From: an uncultured Campylobacter sp.
GTDB taxonomy: Bacteria > Campylobacterota > Campylobacteria > Campylobacterales > Campylobacteraceae
Assembly: GCF_905373215.1 (NCBI RefSeq)
Contig: NZ_CAJPRT010000013.1
Location: 1 to 56,984 of the forward strand
DNA: 56,984 nucleotides
Direction: 5' to 3'
In this document: positions 25,222 through 34,585 of the stretch, piece after piece
How positions within the stretch are numbered: the stretch's first letter is position 1
Layout of the letters: each line of letters begins with the position of its first letter
Notes under the pieces: model-generated
The model's input: only the letters and a program-made list of their open reading frames with translations
What the model was told of the DNA's origin: nothing
Database searches by the model: none
Made by a program: the position numbers and the translations under genes

Positions 25222-26328
25222 TTGTTTAAAATTGACAAAAAGATTTTAGCATATTTTGATTTCATTCAACCTTTTTTGATCGTGCCGATAGTGGTTTTTT
25301 CATACGTTTTAATAAGCGAGGCAAACGACGTGCTGTCCTCGAAGCAGGTGGTTTATTTCGGCGTAGGATTTGCCGTTTTTACTCTATTTTTTCTCTTTCC
25401 GATACGCAAATTTTTATATCTCATACCGATATTTTATTGGATCAATATCATATCGCTGCTCAGCGTCGATTTTTTCGGCGTTAGTAAGCTAGGAGCTAGG
25501 CGCTGGCTGGAGATCCCTTTCGTGCATTTTACGCTGCAGCCCAGCGAGGTGATGAAACCCGCGTTTATCCTGATGCTGATGTATCTGATACACAAAAATC
25601 CGCCGCCGAAAAACGGCTACGGGCTCAAGGATTTTTTGCGCCTTAGCTTTTACATACTTCTGCCTTTCGTTCTGATCGCGAAAGAGCCCGATCTAGGCAC
25701 CGCCGCGATACTTTTTTTGACGGGATTTGCGATCCTTTTCATCATCGGCGTGGATAAAAAAATTTGGCTCACGCTCATCATCGTTTTTGTGGCCAGCTCG
25801 CCGATTTTGTACGAAAACATGCACGATTATCAGAAAAAGCGCATCGCCGATTTCATAAGCGAGGAGCCCAATTACCAGGTCAAGCAGGCGATCATCGCTA
25901 TCGGAAACGGCGGTATCTACGGCAAGGATAGGGATGAAGCGACGCAGACGCACTTTAAATTCTTGCCGATTGCGACGAGCGATTTTATCTTCGCTTACAC
26001 GATCGAGCGCTTCGGCTTCGTGGGGGCTGCCGCGCTGATTGCGTTGTATGCGCTGCTGATACTGCATCTGCTGAGCCTAAACTACGATTTTAAAAGCGAT
26101 TATCTGATACGGGTCTTTACGAGCGCGCTTGCCTCGCTCATCTTCATCTACGCGGGCGTCAATATCTCGATGGTGGTGGGTTTCGCGCCCGTCGTGGGCG
26201 TGCCGCTGCCGTTTTTCAGCTATGGCGGCAGCAGCTTCATCACCTTTATGATCCTTTTTGGAATTTTGCAAAATTTGCTGACGTTTAGGATGAAGGATAA
26301 CTACAAAACCTACAAGATCAGGATGTAA
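25222..26328 (+). CDS. rodA: Rod-shape SEDS peptidoglycan polymerase RodA (MrdB)
   Basis: A 368-residue SEDS protein with about ten membrane helices. Family blocks include GARRWLEIPFVHFTLQPSEVMKP (split here as GARRWLEIP and QPSEVMKP), AKEPDLGTAAIL carrying the catalytic aspartate, and the late VVGVPLPFFSYGGSSF. It polymerises glycan strands for side-wall growth with a class B PBP. Length and sequence favour RodA over FtsW. The TTG start is supported by AGGA (25211-25214) at suitable spacing, and no ATG is available before the first helix. It is alone on the plus strand, divergent from the rluD-trmB-ftsEX operon. Confidence 0.92.
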   Translation: MFKIDKKILAYFDFIQPFLIVPIVVFSYVLISEANDVLSSKQVVYFGVGFAVFTLFFLFPIRKFLYLIPIFYWINIISLLSVDFFGVSKLGARRWLEIPFVHFTLQPSEVMKPAFILMLMYLIHKNPPPKNGYGLKDFLRLSFYILLPFVLIAKEPDLGTAAILFLTGFAILFIIGVDKKIWLTLIIVFVASSPILYENMHDYQKKRIADFISEEPNYQVKQAIIAIGNGGIYGKDRDEATQTHFKFLPIATSDFIFAYTIERFGFVGAAALIALYALLILHLLSLNYDFKSDYLIRVFTSALASLIFIYAGVNISMVVGFAPVVGVPLPFFSYGGSSFITFMILFGILQNLLTFRMKDNYKTYKIRM

Positions 26329-26432
26329 ATTTAGCGCCGCGCGAGCAGGGCAAATCGCTTAAAAACCGCGTGGAGCTCGGTTCTTCGCTTCGGCGGCGAA
26401 ATTTTAAGCGGGGCACTAAATTTTAAAACTCG

Positions 26433-26759
26433 CTATAAAATCACGCCGATACCGAGCGTAAAAACCACTGCGAAAAGAGCGTATGTAAAGGCAAATTCCA
26501 AAGTTTGCGAATTAAAAAATCCGTAGTATAAAACGCTCGTGAAAAATCCGCCTACGAAAGCCACGGCAAAGATCCCGATCCGCGCCGCGACGGGCTTTGC
26601 GCCGCAAAATTTGTATAGGTAAAAAACCCCGCAGAAGCTGATCGCAAACCAGATCATCGCAGGCACCGGTCCGCTTAGGCCTATCATGCCGAAAAGATTG
26701 GCTAAATTTAAAAGCAGCAAAAATATTACCGCAAGCGCGATCAGTGCGGATCTAATCAT
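26433..26759 (-). CDS. Small hypothetical membrane protein
   Basis: 108 residues, almost entirely hydrophobic, with about four helices (3-24, 30-50, 58-80, 88-108) and little else. It starts in the last codons of the gene upstream (four-base overlap), so the two are probably made together and may associate. No family recognised. Confidence 0.6.
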   Translation of the reverse strand: MIRSALIALAVIFLLLLNLANLFGMIGLSGPVPAMIWFAISFCGVFYLYKFCGAKPVAARIGIFAVAFVGGFFTSVLYYGFFNSQTLEFAFTYALFAVVFTLGIGVIL

Positions 26760-27385
26760 CTATCGCGCCTTACGTCGTCTGCGGAATTTTCGTTCGAATC
26801 TAGCTTGAAATTTTCGCCGCCCTGATTGAAATTTTGCGAGGAATTTTCATCCGCGCCACCATTTGAAATTTTAAAATTTTCGTCGGAATTTTCACCGGCG
26901 CCGCTCGCGAAATTTTCACCGAGATCGCCACTGGAGTTTAAAATTTCATCCTCGCTTTGAGAATTTGAAATTTCGCCGCTTTCTTTGGAATTTTCGCTCT
27001 CGCCCCCATCTAAATCTTTAGAGCCTTCGTCCACAGAATTTTTATAAGCTTTATTTGAAAATCTTTTATGCCTGATCTGCAGATAAAAGACGAAGGCGAC
27101 GAACGCCACCGCCGTGATCGCGATGTAGTAGCGGTTCTCGAAGAGCAGTACGCCCTCTACCAGCCCCGAAAACAGCGCCAGCAGCGAGGCAGTAAGAAAC
27201 GGAAAGCGCACTACGTCTTTTTCGCCGATCGCTAAGGCGATGAGCGCGACGCCGAAGATCGTGGCGTTTAGCAGCGCGCCTAGGATTTTGATTTCGGCGA
27301 AAAGATTTGGATTTACGCGCGAAGTAACATAAAGCGCGAGCGCAACGGCTGCGAAAAGCAGGATCAAAAATACAATTTTTTTCAT
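26756..27385 (-). CDS. Hypothetical membrane protein with an Asn/Ser/Glu-rich tail
   Basis: A 209-residue protein. Four hydrophobic segments (about 4-22, 32-52, 58-80, 85-104) are followed by a basic stretch (QIRHKRFSNKAYKN) and a 95-residue acidic tail of repeats such as GENSDENFKISNGG and SSQNFNQGGENF. The tail is encoded by DNA dense in AAATTT and GAATTT. By the positive-inside rule it would lie in the cytoplasm. The membrane part belongs to no family I recognise, and the tail looks like another RAATTY expansion. Coupled to the 108-residue gene downstream. Confidence 0.65.
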   Translation of the reverse strand: MKKIVFLILLFAAVALALYVTSRVNPNLFAEIKILGALLNATIFGVALIALAIGEKDVVRFPFLTASLLALFSGLVEGVLLFENRYYIAITAVAFVAFVFYLQIRHKRFSNKAYKNSVDEGSKDLDGGESENSKESGEISNSQSEDEILNSSGDLGENFASGAGENSDENFKISNGGADENSSQNFNQGGENFKLDSNENSADDVRRDR

Positions 27386-28043
27386 TTTGGACCTTTTAAA
27401 TTTTATCTTTAAATTTACGATTCAGCCGCGTCCCTTCATACGCATAGAGCGCAGGCATCGGCACGCTGTAACTGCCGCGTTCGCAGCATTACGCAAATAT
27501 CGTGCGCTCTGCGAACATGGTGCGAAATTTCAGGACGCCGTTAAGCGCGGCTAGAGCGATACACATACTCATGACTTAATGCGCAATCCTAATTGCGCGG
27601 ATGCGGTTTGAAACACGACTTGCGTTAGCGCGACAAAATCGCTATTTTCGCGCGATTTAAATGCGATTTTGTCGGTAAATTTTACTGCCAGCCGCACTCT
27701 GCTGCGTAGAGCAGCGCCAAGTCCGTGCTTTAAAATTTTATGCCGAGCCGCGTTAAAATTCCGCGCCTAAGCTGTATATATCCCTAGCTCGTGGCGCCGT
27801 AAGACGCTCTGTAACATTTACCGCCCGTAGTAAATATTTGGCATGCGGGCGGATTTTGCATGCAAGCACCGCACGTTTTGCTTTAAATTTAGCGCGGCGG
27901 GCTTTAAAATTTTAAATTTACCGCCTTCGCGCTGTGTTTATCGCAAGATCTGTGCCGCTCACCAAACTTATATCCGCGGAGCAAATCTCGCGCCGAAATA
28001 AAATTTCATCCTGCTCTCAGAAAGCGCAGCGCATAAAATTCCG
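27386..28043. other. Intergenic region downstream of the amidase gene
   Basis: 658 bases without a gene, GC-rich with scattered AAATTT words. One perfect 12-bp inverted repeat lies at 27631-27674. The rest looks like decayed sequence. Confidence 0.6.
27631..27674. repeat. Perfect 12-bp inverted repeat
   Basis: CGACAAAATCGC (27631-27642) and GCGATTTTGTCG (27663-27674) flank a 20-base loop that itself holds CGCGCG and ATTTAAAT palindromes. It could fold in the transcript downstream of the amidase gene, but no T-run follows on either strand. Confidence 0.7.
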
Positions 28044-29882
28044 TCACTTGTTTTTCTGAAAGTACGCGTCCACGCCGTTTGCGATGCCTTGGGCAATGCG
28101 ATCTTGATAGGCGCTTTTGCCTAAATTTTTACCCTCCTGTGGGTGCGTGATGTAGCCCATCTCCACGAGCACCGCGGGCATCGTAGCGCCCACCAACACC
28201 CAAAATGGCGCCTCGCGCACGCCGCCGTCTCTGCTTGAGAAGCTCTTTTTGACCGAGCTTAGCATATAGCTTTGAATGTCGATGGCAAGCTTGTTTGAGG
28301 ATATTATCTTCTCGCGATTTAAAAAATTTAGGAAGGTCTGCTTCGAGAAGGTGTTCATATCCTCCAAATCGCCCCTGTTTTCGAGTGCGGCGGCGTTTTT
28401 ACTGCGCTCGCTTCTAGCCGGGCTTAAGAAAAATGTCTCCACGCCACTCATTTTAAGTGCTGAGCTAGCGTTAGGAGCGGCATTTGCGTGGATCGAAATG
28501 AACATATCGGCGTTTTTTTTAGCGGCGAAAGCGGTGCGCGACCTTAAATTTATAAATACGTCGGTGCTGCGCGTATAAAGCACCCTATAGCCGCGTTTTT
28601 GAAGCAGCGCGCCGAGCTTTTTGGATGTGGCTAGCACGACGTTTTTTTCCTTCAGCCCGTTTCCGACCGCGCCCGAATCGCTGCCGCCGTGACCCGGATC
28701 GATTACGATGAGCTTGCCCTTGGTGGATTTGTAAATTTTACCGGCGGCCACGGAGACCGATTTGGCGCCTTGAGATTCATCTATCGTGCTGATTTGCGAC
28801 TCGCTATCTTGCTCTCGTCCGCGCTTGTGCCCTGATTTTTGATCCTTGTTTTTTTCTGCGCGCGCGGATTTTGCGGCTTTTAAGCCTTCGGCCGTACTTA
28901 AAATCATCATATTGCCGTTAATTTCTACGTTTGCGTTGAATTCTTTCGGATCACTAAGTACGATGCGTACGGTCTTGTCGTTGTATTGCGAGACGCGTAC
29001 ATCGCTAACAAAGCTATCTTTAAGCCGCGTTTTTTGCGATTTTTGCCGTGCGCTAAAATCAATCACGAAGCGAAAATTATCGCTACTTGCGATCGTAAAA
29101 TCTTTATAATCGCCGCGCTTTAGATCGCGGTTAAACTCAAGTACGATCTCATCCGCATCGCCGCGCAGCGATGCTAAAGCGAGTTTGGCATCGGGGGCGG
29201 ATTTTTTTACGCTGCTTTTGCGAAGCTCAGAATCTAATCGCTCAGTCGCAGCGCTACCTGCGGAATTCTGCGCTTGTAAGGAGTCATCGGCTCCTGCGGG
29301 ATTTTCGTTTGAATCATAAGACTTTGTATCGTCCGTAGAGTTTTTTGCGTCGTCTGCATCGTGAGGTCTAGTAGAGCGTAAGAATTCTAGATCCTCGCTA
29401 GATAGCGAGCTTAGATCGGCTTTTTCTGGGGCGCGCGTCTTTTTGAGATTTTTGGAAGTGGAATTTTTTGAATCCTTAGAATTTTTAGAGGCGGAGGCTT
29501 TGGGGCTATGCGCTAAATTTGAAGCGTTTTTCTCGTCCGAGCTTTTGGAATTTTTTGCGTTTTCATCTTTGAGTTTTTTAGAATTCGTGCTGCTATCGCT
29601 TACTTTGCCCTGTAATTTGGCTAGCGCAGATTCATAAGGCGAGGAGTCAAGCCCTAAATTTTTCGAGCTATAAACCAGCCTCTTTAGTGCTTTTATGCGG
29701 ACCTCTTTATCGGACGCGCCTTGGTAGAGCGATTTTAGCTCCTTGTGCAGCGAGCGCTTGTAATTCGGCGTCGCTACGATGAAATCCTTGTCGAATTTCG
29801 CAAAAAACGCCTCGCTGGAAGCTCCAAACGCCAATACGCAGCTAAAAGCCGCGATTAGAAAAATTTTAACTATCTTCGCCAT
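28044..29882 (-). CDS. Periplasmic N-acetylmuramoyl-L-alanine amidase (AMIN + Amidase_3)
   Basis: A 612-residue exported amidase that cleaves the bond between MurNAc and the stem peptide. It has a signal peptide (IFLIAAFSCVLAFGASS), an N-terminal helical part, an AMIN domain (about 232-330) for septal targeting, and an Amidase_3 zinc domain (about 388-610). Likely zinc and catalytic residues are His398 (DPGHGG), Glu412 (KEKN), His465 (SIHAN) and Glu574 (VLVEMGY). Residues about 94-230 are a Ser/Asn/Lys/Asp-rich insert, probably another low-complexity expansion. It ends the pyrH-rpoZ-spoT-tyrS operon, overlapping the flavoenzyme gene by 17 bases. The FtsEX-associated EnvC-like protein is a candidate activator. 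Confidence 0.93.
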   Translation of the reverse strand: MAKIVKIFLIAAFSCVLAFGASSEAFFAKFDKDFIVATPNYKRSLHKELKSLYQGASDKEVRIKALKRLVYSSKNLGLDSSPYESALAKLQGKVSDSSTNSKKLKDENAKNSKSSDEKNASNLAHSPKASASKNSKDSKNSTSKNLKKTRAPEKADLSSLSSEDLEFLRSTRPHDADDAKNSTDDTKSYDSNENPAGADDSLQAQNSAGSAATERLDSELRKSSVKKSAPDAKLALASLRGDADEIVLEFNRDLKRGDYKDFTIASSDNFRFVIDFSARQKSQKTRLKDSFVSDVRVSQYNDKTVRIVLSDPKEFNANVEINGNMMILSTAEGLKAAKSARAEKNKDQKSGHKRGREQDSESQISTIDESQGAKSVSVAAGKIYKSTKGKLIVIDPGHGGSDSGAVGNGLKEKNVVLATSKKLGALLQKRGYRVLYTRSTDVFINLRSRTAFAAKKNADMFISIHANAAPNASSALKMSGVETFFLSPARSERSKNAAALENRGDLEDMNTFSKQTFLNFLNREKIISSNKLAIDIQSYMLSSVKKSFSSRDGGVREAPFWVLVGATMPAVLVEMGYITHPQEGKNLGKSAYQDRIAQGIANGVDAYFQKNK

Positions 29883-30954
29883 TTACAAGTTTTTCTATCA
29901 ATTCCTTCACGGATATTATCTCGTTTAATCGCCATCCGTTCGCGCCGGTAAAAAACAGACCGCTTTGTGTTTTGCCCAGATATGCGTCGCTTAGGCGGTC
30001 TGCGATGCAGTATCCTACGGCGTTAGCGCCCTTGCCGCGCTCGCATGGGCTTACGCAGTTGCTGATACAGCGGATTTTGGGCGCCGTGCCTGCGGCGATC
30101 ATATCTTGCAGATTGGTATGAATTCCTCGCGCAGGGTAGCCTACGGGCGATTTTAGAAGCTTTATATCCTCTTTTTTGGCGTTAAGAAGTACCTGCTTAA
30201 ATTCCTCCGCGGCATCGCATTCAAAGGTGCCGATGAAGCGCGTGCCCATCTGTACGCCGTCCGCACCCAAAGATTTCACGCGATCGATGTCGGTTTTATC
30301 CCAAATTCCGCCTGCGACAAATAGCGGGAAGCTGCCCCATTGCGCAATTTCCGCTTTTACTTGCGGGATTAGATTATCCAGCGCAAACGCCGGATCGCCA
30401 CACTGCTCGTAGGTAAAACCTTGATGTCCGCCGCTAAGAGGACCTTCGAGCACTACGGCGTCTGGGATGCGGTCATAGCGCTGCTTCCAACGCTTGGCGA
30501 TGATCTTAAGAGCCTTGGCGGAGGAGACGATGGGCACGAGCGCGACGTTCGGGAAATCTGCCGTAAATTCCGGCAGATTGGTAGGAAGTCCCGCGCCGCT
30601 TATGATGATGTCGATACCCGCCTCGCACGAATCCCTTACGATGCGCTCGTAGTCGTTCGCCGCGCACATTACATTCATCCCCAAAGGCGCATTTCCGCAA
30701 ATTTTACGGGCGTTTTGTACGATGGTTAAAAGCGCCTCTTTGCTATAAAAATTCTCGCTTTGATAGGGTCTACCCTCGAGCGATTTTTTGGCAAATTTAA
30801 GATTTTCGTAGTATCCGGTGCCGACCGAGCTAATGACGCCTAGACAGCCGTTTAGGCTGACATTGCCGGCGAGGTTATCCCAACTGATGCCAAGTCCCAT
30901 GCCGCCTTGAATTATCGGGTGTGCAATCTCGTGTTTGCCTATCTTTATACTCAT
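29866..30954 (-). CDS. Nitronate monooxygenase / FabK-like FMN protein
   Basis: A 362-residue TIM-barrel flavoprotein of the 2-nitropropane dioxygenase family: IIQGGMGLGISW near the start, VLEGPLSGGHQGFT with the conserved active-site histidine, VAGGIWD and GADGVQMGTRFIGTFEC for phosphate binding. The late segment IRCISNCVSPCERG is Cys-rich, as in epsilonproteobacterial members. The family includes nitronate monooxygenases and the enoyl-ACP reductase FabK; sequence alone does not separate them. Its start overlaps the tyrS stop by one base. Confidence 0.88.
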   Translation of the reverse strand: MSIKIGKHEIAHPIIQGGMGLGISWDNLAGNVSLNGCLGVISSVGTGYYENLKFAKKSLEGRPYQSENFYSKEALLTIVQNARKICGNAPLGMNVMCAANDYERIVRDSCEAGIDIIISGAGLPTNLPEFTADFPNVALVPIVSSAKALKIIAKRWKQRYDRIPDAVVLEGPLSGGHQGFTYEQCGDPAFALDNLIPQVKAEIAQWGSFPLFVAGGIWDKTDIDRVKSLGADGVQMGTRFIGTFECDAAEEFKQVLLNAKKEDIKLLKSPVGYPARGIHTNLQDMIAAGTAPKIRCISNCVSPCERGKGANAVGYCIADRLSDAYLGKTQSGLFFTGANGWRLNEIISVKELIEKLVNGEDS

Positions 30955-32159
30955 TAATCTACCTTTAATCTGGCGAATTTTTTCTTTCCTACTTGAAGCG
31001 TGTATTCGCCCGAGCTAAGCTGAAGCTGCTCATCTAAAATTTTATTTTGATCGATACTGACGGCGTTTGATTTTATCAGCCTGCGCGCATCCGAGCTAGA
31101 GACGGCAAGCTTGCAGCTGATGAGCGCCTTTACGATCCATGCAGGCGAGCTTACGTGGTACTCCTTGATCTCGCTAGGAAGCTCGCCGGCACCGTGGACG
31201 CGGTCAAATTCCTGCTTGGCTTCAAAGGCGGTATTTTCGTCATAAAATTGCGTGACGATCTCGGAGGCAAGCTCCTCCTTAACCGCCTTAGGATGGATCG
31301 AGCCATCCGCCACAAAGCCTTTTATTAGCTCAATATCTTCGCTGCTCTTTTGGCTTAGTAGATTATACCAATCCCACATTAACGCATCGCTGATACTCAT
31401 TACCTTGCCGTACATATCATGAGGCGTATCGGTTACGCCAATATAGTTACCAAGGCTCTTGCTCATCTTATTCGTGCCGTCGGTACCTACCAAAAGCGGC
31501 ATCATCACGACACTTTGTTCTTTGCCGACATCATAAATTCTTTGCAGCTGGCGACCCATTAAAAGATTAAATTTCTGATCGGTGCCACCGAATTCTATAT
31601 CGCATCTCATGCAGACGCTGTCGTATCCCTGCAGTAGCGGGTACATAAACTCGCTGATGCTGATCGGCTGCTCGGCCTTGTAGCGTTTCTCAAAATCGTC
31701 GCGCTCAAGCATGCGAGCGACGTTAAAGGTGCTGGATAGCTCGATCATTCCGCTGGCGCCCAAGCGGTTGGTCCATTCGGAATTAAACATCACTTTGGTT
31801 TTAGCGGGATTTAGAATTTTAAAGACCTGCTGCTCGTAGGTTTTGGCGTTTTGAAGCACAACTTCGCGCGCTAGCTTTTTACGAGTCTCGCTCTTGCCCG
31901 TAGGATCGCCGATTTGAGCGGTAAAATCGCCGATTAGAAACTGCACGATCGCGCCGTGGTTTTGCAAAAATGCAAGCTTATTTAGCACGACGGCGTGTCC
32001 TAGGTGCAGATCCGCAGCAGTGGGATCCATGCCGATTTTGACGTAAAAGACCTCGCCGCTGTCGTAATAGCGCCTAATCAGCGCCTCGATCTGCTCTTCG
32101 CCGATGATCTCCGCGACGCCGCGCTTAAAATTTTCCATAATGCCTTGAATGTCAGCCAT
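30954..32159 (-). CDS. tyrS: Tyrosyl-tRNA synthetase
   Basis: A 401-residue class I synthetase. HLGH (residues 52-55) and KMSKS (about 235-240) are the ATP-binding motifs, with YDSVCMRCDIEFGGTDQKFN forming the tyrosine pocket. A C-terminal S4 RNA-binding domain spans about 335-401. The length matches the TyrS type with the HLGH variant. It lies 14 bases after spoT, in an operon that also carries the omega subunit gene and pyrH. Confidence 0.96.
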   Translation of the reverse strand: MADIQGIMENFKRGVAEIIGEEQIEALIRRYYDSGEVFYVKIGMDPTAADLHLGHAVVLNKLAFLQNHGAIVQFLIGDFTAQIGDPTGKSETRKKLAREVVLQNAKTYEQQVFKILNPAKTKVMFNSEWTNRLGASGMIELSSTFNVARMLERDDFEKRYKAEQPISISEFMYPLLQGYDSVCMRCDIEFGGTDQKFNLLMGRQLQRIYDVGKEQSVVMMPLLVGTDGTNKMSKSLGNYIGVTDTPHDMYGKVMSISDALMWDWYNLLSQKSSEDIELIKGFVADGSIHPKAVKEELASEIVTQFYDENTAFEAKQEFDRVHGAGELPSEIKEYHVSSPAWIVKALISCKLAVSSSDARRLIKSNAVSIDQNKILDEQLQLSSGEYTLQVGKKKFARLKVD

Positions 32160-32173
32160 TTGCTCTCCCTTAT

Positions 32174-34366
32174 TTAGTTTTTATATACGTCCGTAAGCGA
32201 TACGAAATCCACGATTTTAAAGCGGTTTTTGAGTTTGTCTTTAATCTCCGTGGAGTCTAAATTTTCGTTCAGCTCGATGATGATCTCAAAATAATCCGAC
32301 GTCGTTTCACTATTTTCGTTGAGGCTTATCGACACCAGATCGATCTCGAGCTTGACTAAATAGTTCAAAAACGTCGCCAGCGAGCCGCGCTTGTTTTCTA
32401 AATTTAATATGATCTTGTAGCGGTGCGGCGCATTACGCGTCCATTTTACGAAGATCATCTCATCGGTTTTGATTAGCTCGCTTGCACGTTCGCACAGCTT
32501 ATGATGCACCGTCACGCCGTGTCCGTTGCGAAAGCCGATGATGTCGTCGCCACGCTTTGGGTTGCAGCAGTAATCAAACTCAACCTCGTCGATTTTAAAA
32601 TTTGAATACACCACGATGTTGTCAAATTTTTGCTTCTCAATCTCATACTTGCTGCGAAATTTCATATTGAAAAATTTCTCTTTGAGCGGGTATTTTTTCA
32701 GCGCGTTTACGACGTCTTTTAAAAATACCGAGTCGTAGGCTGCTTTGCCGATCTTTTTGCTTAAATTTTCTTTTTCAAGCCAGCTTAGAATGCTCTCCTT
32801 ACTCGTCGTAAAGATCGCGCATAAAATTTTAATTGCTACTTCAAAATTTATATCTCTGATCTTTTGTTTGCAAAATGCCTTTATCGTCGCGCGCGCCTTG
32901 CCTGTTTTGACCGAGCTTAGCCAGCTGCAGCGGTAGTGTGGCTCGCTTCCGGTAATGATATGAACGATGTCGCCGTTTTTTAGCTCCGTAAGAAGCGGCA
33001 CCTTGACGCGGTTTATAAAGGCCTCGGTTGCTTTTAAGCCCACTTGAGAGTGTATCTCGTAGGCGTAATCAAGCGCCGTAGCGCCGCGCGGTAACGTAAA
33101 AATTCCGCCCTTGGGCGAATACACGGCGATATCCTCGACGTAGAGGCTGTCTTTGGCGTATTCGTAAAGATCCTCGGCGTTGGCGTCGTCCTCTTCCTGC
33201 ATGCCGATGTCGTTTAGCCAATCAAGCTTAGGATTGATTGAGCCGCTATATTTATATTTCCAGTGAGCGGCGACGCCGAATTCTGCGGTGTTGTGCATAT
33301 CGAAGGTGCGGATCTGCACCTCTACGATCATACTTTCGTTAAAGACGGTCGTGTGGATCGTCTGATATCCGTTTTGCTTCGGAAGCGCGATATAATCCTT
33401 AAAGCGCGATATGAGCGGATTAAATTTAGTATGGATGATGCCAAGAGCCAAGTAGCAATCCATAGGCTTTTGCACGATGATGCGGATAGCCAAAAGATCA
33501 AGCACCTCCTCGATCGAAATTCCTTTGCGCTGCATCTTTAAAAATATCGAGTAGTAGTGCTTCATCCGCTTTTGGATCTCAAAGCTACCTTCACTAAAGC
33601 CGTTTGAAAGCATATACTCCTTGATCTTTTCGCTAAATTTGCTCAAGCTCATCTGAAGCTGCTGCTTATGCTCCTCGACGTAATCGGCGATCGCCGAGTA
33701 CTCTTTAGGCATAACGTATTTAAAGCTAAGATCCTCAAGCACGTTTTTGATCGATGAAATTCCAAGCCTGTGCGCGATCGGCGCGTAAACCAAAAGCGTC
33801 TCCTCGCCGATGCGTTTTTGTTTATCGGGGCGAAGCGCGTCTAGAGTTAGCATATTGTGCAGCCTGTCGCAGAGCTTGACTACCAAAACGCGCTGATCGT
33901 TAATGGAGATCATTAGCATCCTGCGGAAGGTAAGCGCGGTAGTACGTAGCTTGGCGTTGCTATCGCCGGATGGAGCTAATTTATCCTCTCTGATGTTTAC
34001 GATTTTAGTAAGCCCTTCTACGATTTTGGCTACTTCGTCGCCGAATCTTTGTCTAACCTGCTCGATGCTGTAATCTGTATCCTCTACTACGTCATGCAAT
34101 AGCGCAGATATCACCATCGCGTCGTCTCCACCCATAAAAGATACGAAGCAAGCTACCAAAATCGGATGGATCGCATACGGCTCGCCGCTTTTGCGAAACT
34201 GCCCGTCATGCTGCGCGATGCATAAATTTATAGCATCCACCAGCAGTGGAGTGGGCTCTTTTAGATTATAAAGCAGCTGCTTGGCGCTTTGAATGTCTTT
34301 GGTATCGACGACATCGTCGATGAGACTTTCTAGGAAGTTATCATTAATCCTTGTCAACGATTCCAT
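32174..34366 (-). CDS. spoT: Bifunctional (p)ppGpp synthetase/hydrolase (RSH, SpoT)
   Basis: A 730-residue RelA/SpoT homologue, the only one expected in Campylobacter. The order is an HD hydrolase domain with HDVVEDTDY (His91-Asp92, Glu95-Asp96), a synthetase domain with RFKDYIALPKQNGYQTIHT, a TGS domain (about 405-465, YSPKGGIFTLPRGATALDYAY) and a C-terminal ACT domain (about 650-730). It makes and degrades the stringent-response alarmone. Its first 23 bases overlap the end of rpoZ, whose omega product forms part of the ppGpp site on RNA polymerase in E. coli. Confidence 0.96.
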   Translation of the reverse strand: MESLTRINDNFLESLIDDVVDTKDIQSAKQLLYNLKEPTPLLVDAINLCIAQHDGQFRKSGEPYAIHPILVACFVSFMGGDDAMVISALLHDVVEDTDYSIEQVRQRFGDEVAKIVEGLTKIVNIREDKLAPSGDSNAKLRTTALTFRRMLMISINDQRVLVVKLCDRLHNMLTLDALRPDKQKRIGEETLLVYAPIAHRLGISSIKNVLEDLSFKYVMPKEYSAIADYVEEHKQQLQMSLSKFSEKIKEYMLSNGFSEGSFEIQKRMKHYYSIFLKMQRKGISIEEVLDLLAIRIIVQKPMDCYLALGIIHTKFNPLISRFKDYIALPKQNGYQTIHTTVFNESMIVEVQIRTFDMHNTAEFGVAAHWKYKYSGSINPKLDWLNDIGMQEEDDANAEDLYEYAKDSLYVEDIAVYSPKGGIFTLPRGATALDYAYEIHSQVGLKATEAFINRVKVPLLTELKNGDIVHIITGSEPHYRCSWLSSVKTGKARATIKAFCKQKIRDINFEVAIKILCAIFTTSKESILSWLEKENLSKKIGKAAYDSVFLKDVVNALKKYPLKEKFFNMKFRSKYEIEKQKFDNIVVYSNFKIDEVEFDYCCNPKRGDDIIGFRNGHGVTVHHKLCERASELIKTDEMIFVKWTRNAPHRYKIILNLENKRGSLATFLNYLVKLEIDLVSISLNENSETTSDYFEIIIELNENLDSTEIKDKLKNRFKIVDFVSLTDVYKN

Positions 34367-34562
34367 CTAATGCGATCTTACCTTCGGCTAGTTCCAAGAT
34401 TGCTATATCGGCAAATTTCATCCTGCGAGTATCTACGTTCTCTATCAGCGGCGGTTCGCCCGCAGCTAGCTGCTCGGCGCGTTTGCTTATCATCAAAGAT
34501 AGCTTATATCGGTCTCCGCCCGTTACTTTTAAAGCCTTGGCTACAATTTGTTCGGTTCTCAT
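34344..34562 (-). CDS. rpoZ: RNA polymerase omega subunit
   Basis: A 72-residue omega subunit (RTEQIVAKALKVTGGDRYKL, SKRAEQLAAG, FADIAILELAEGKI). It assists assembly of beta' into RNA polymerase. ATG 34562 is chosen over a TTG one codon earlier because AAGGAG then has normal five-base spacing. It sits between pyrH and spoT, overlapping the latter. Confidence 0.94.
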   Translation of the reverse strand: MRTEQIVAKALKVTGGDRYKLSLMISKRAEQLAAGEPPLIENVDTRRMKFADIAILELAEGKIALDGIVDKD

Positions 34563-34585
34563 CAATTCTCCTTAAATTTAAAATT

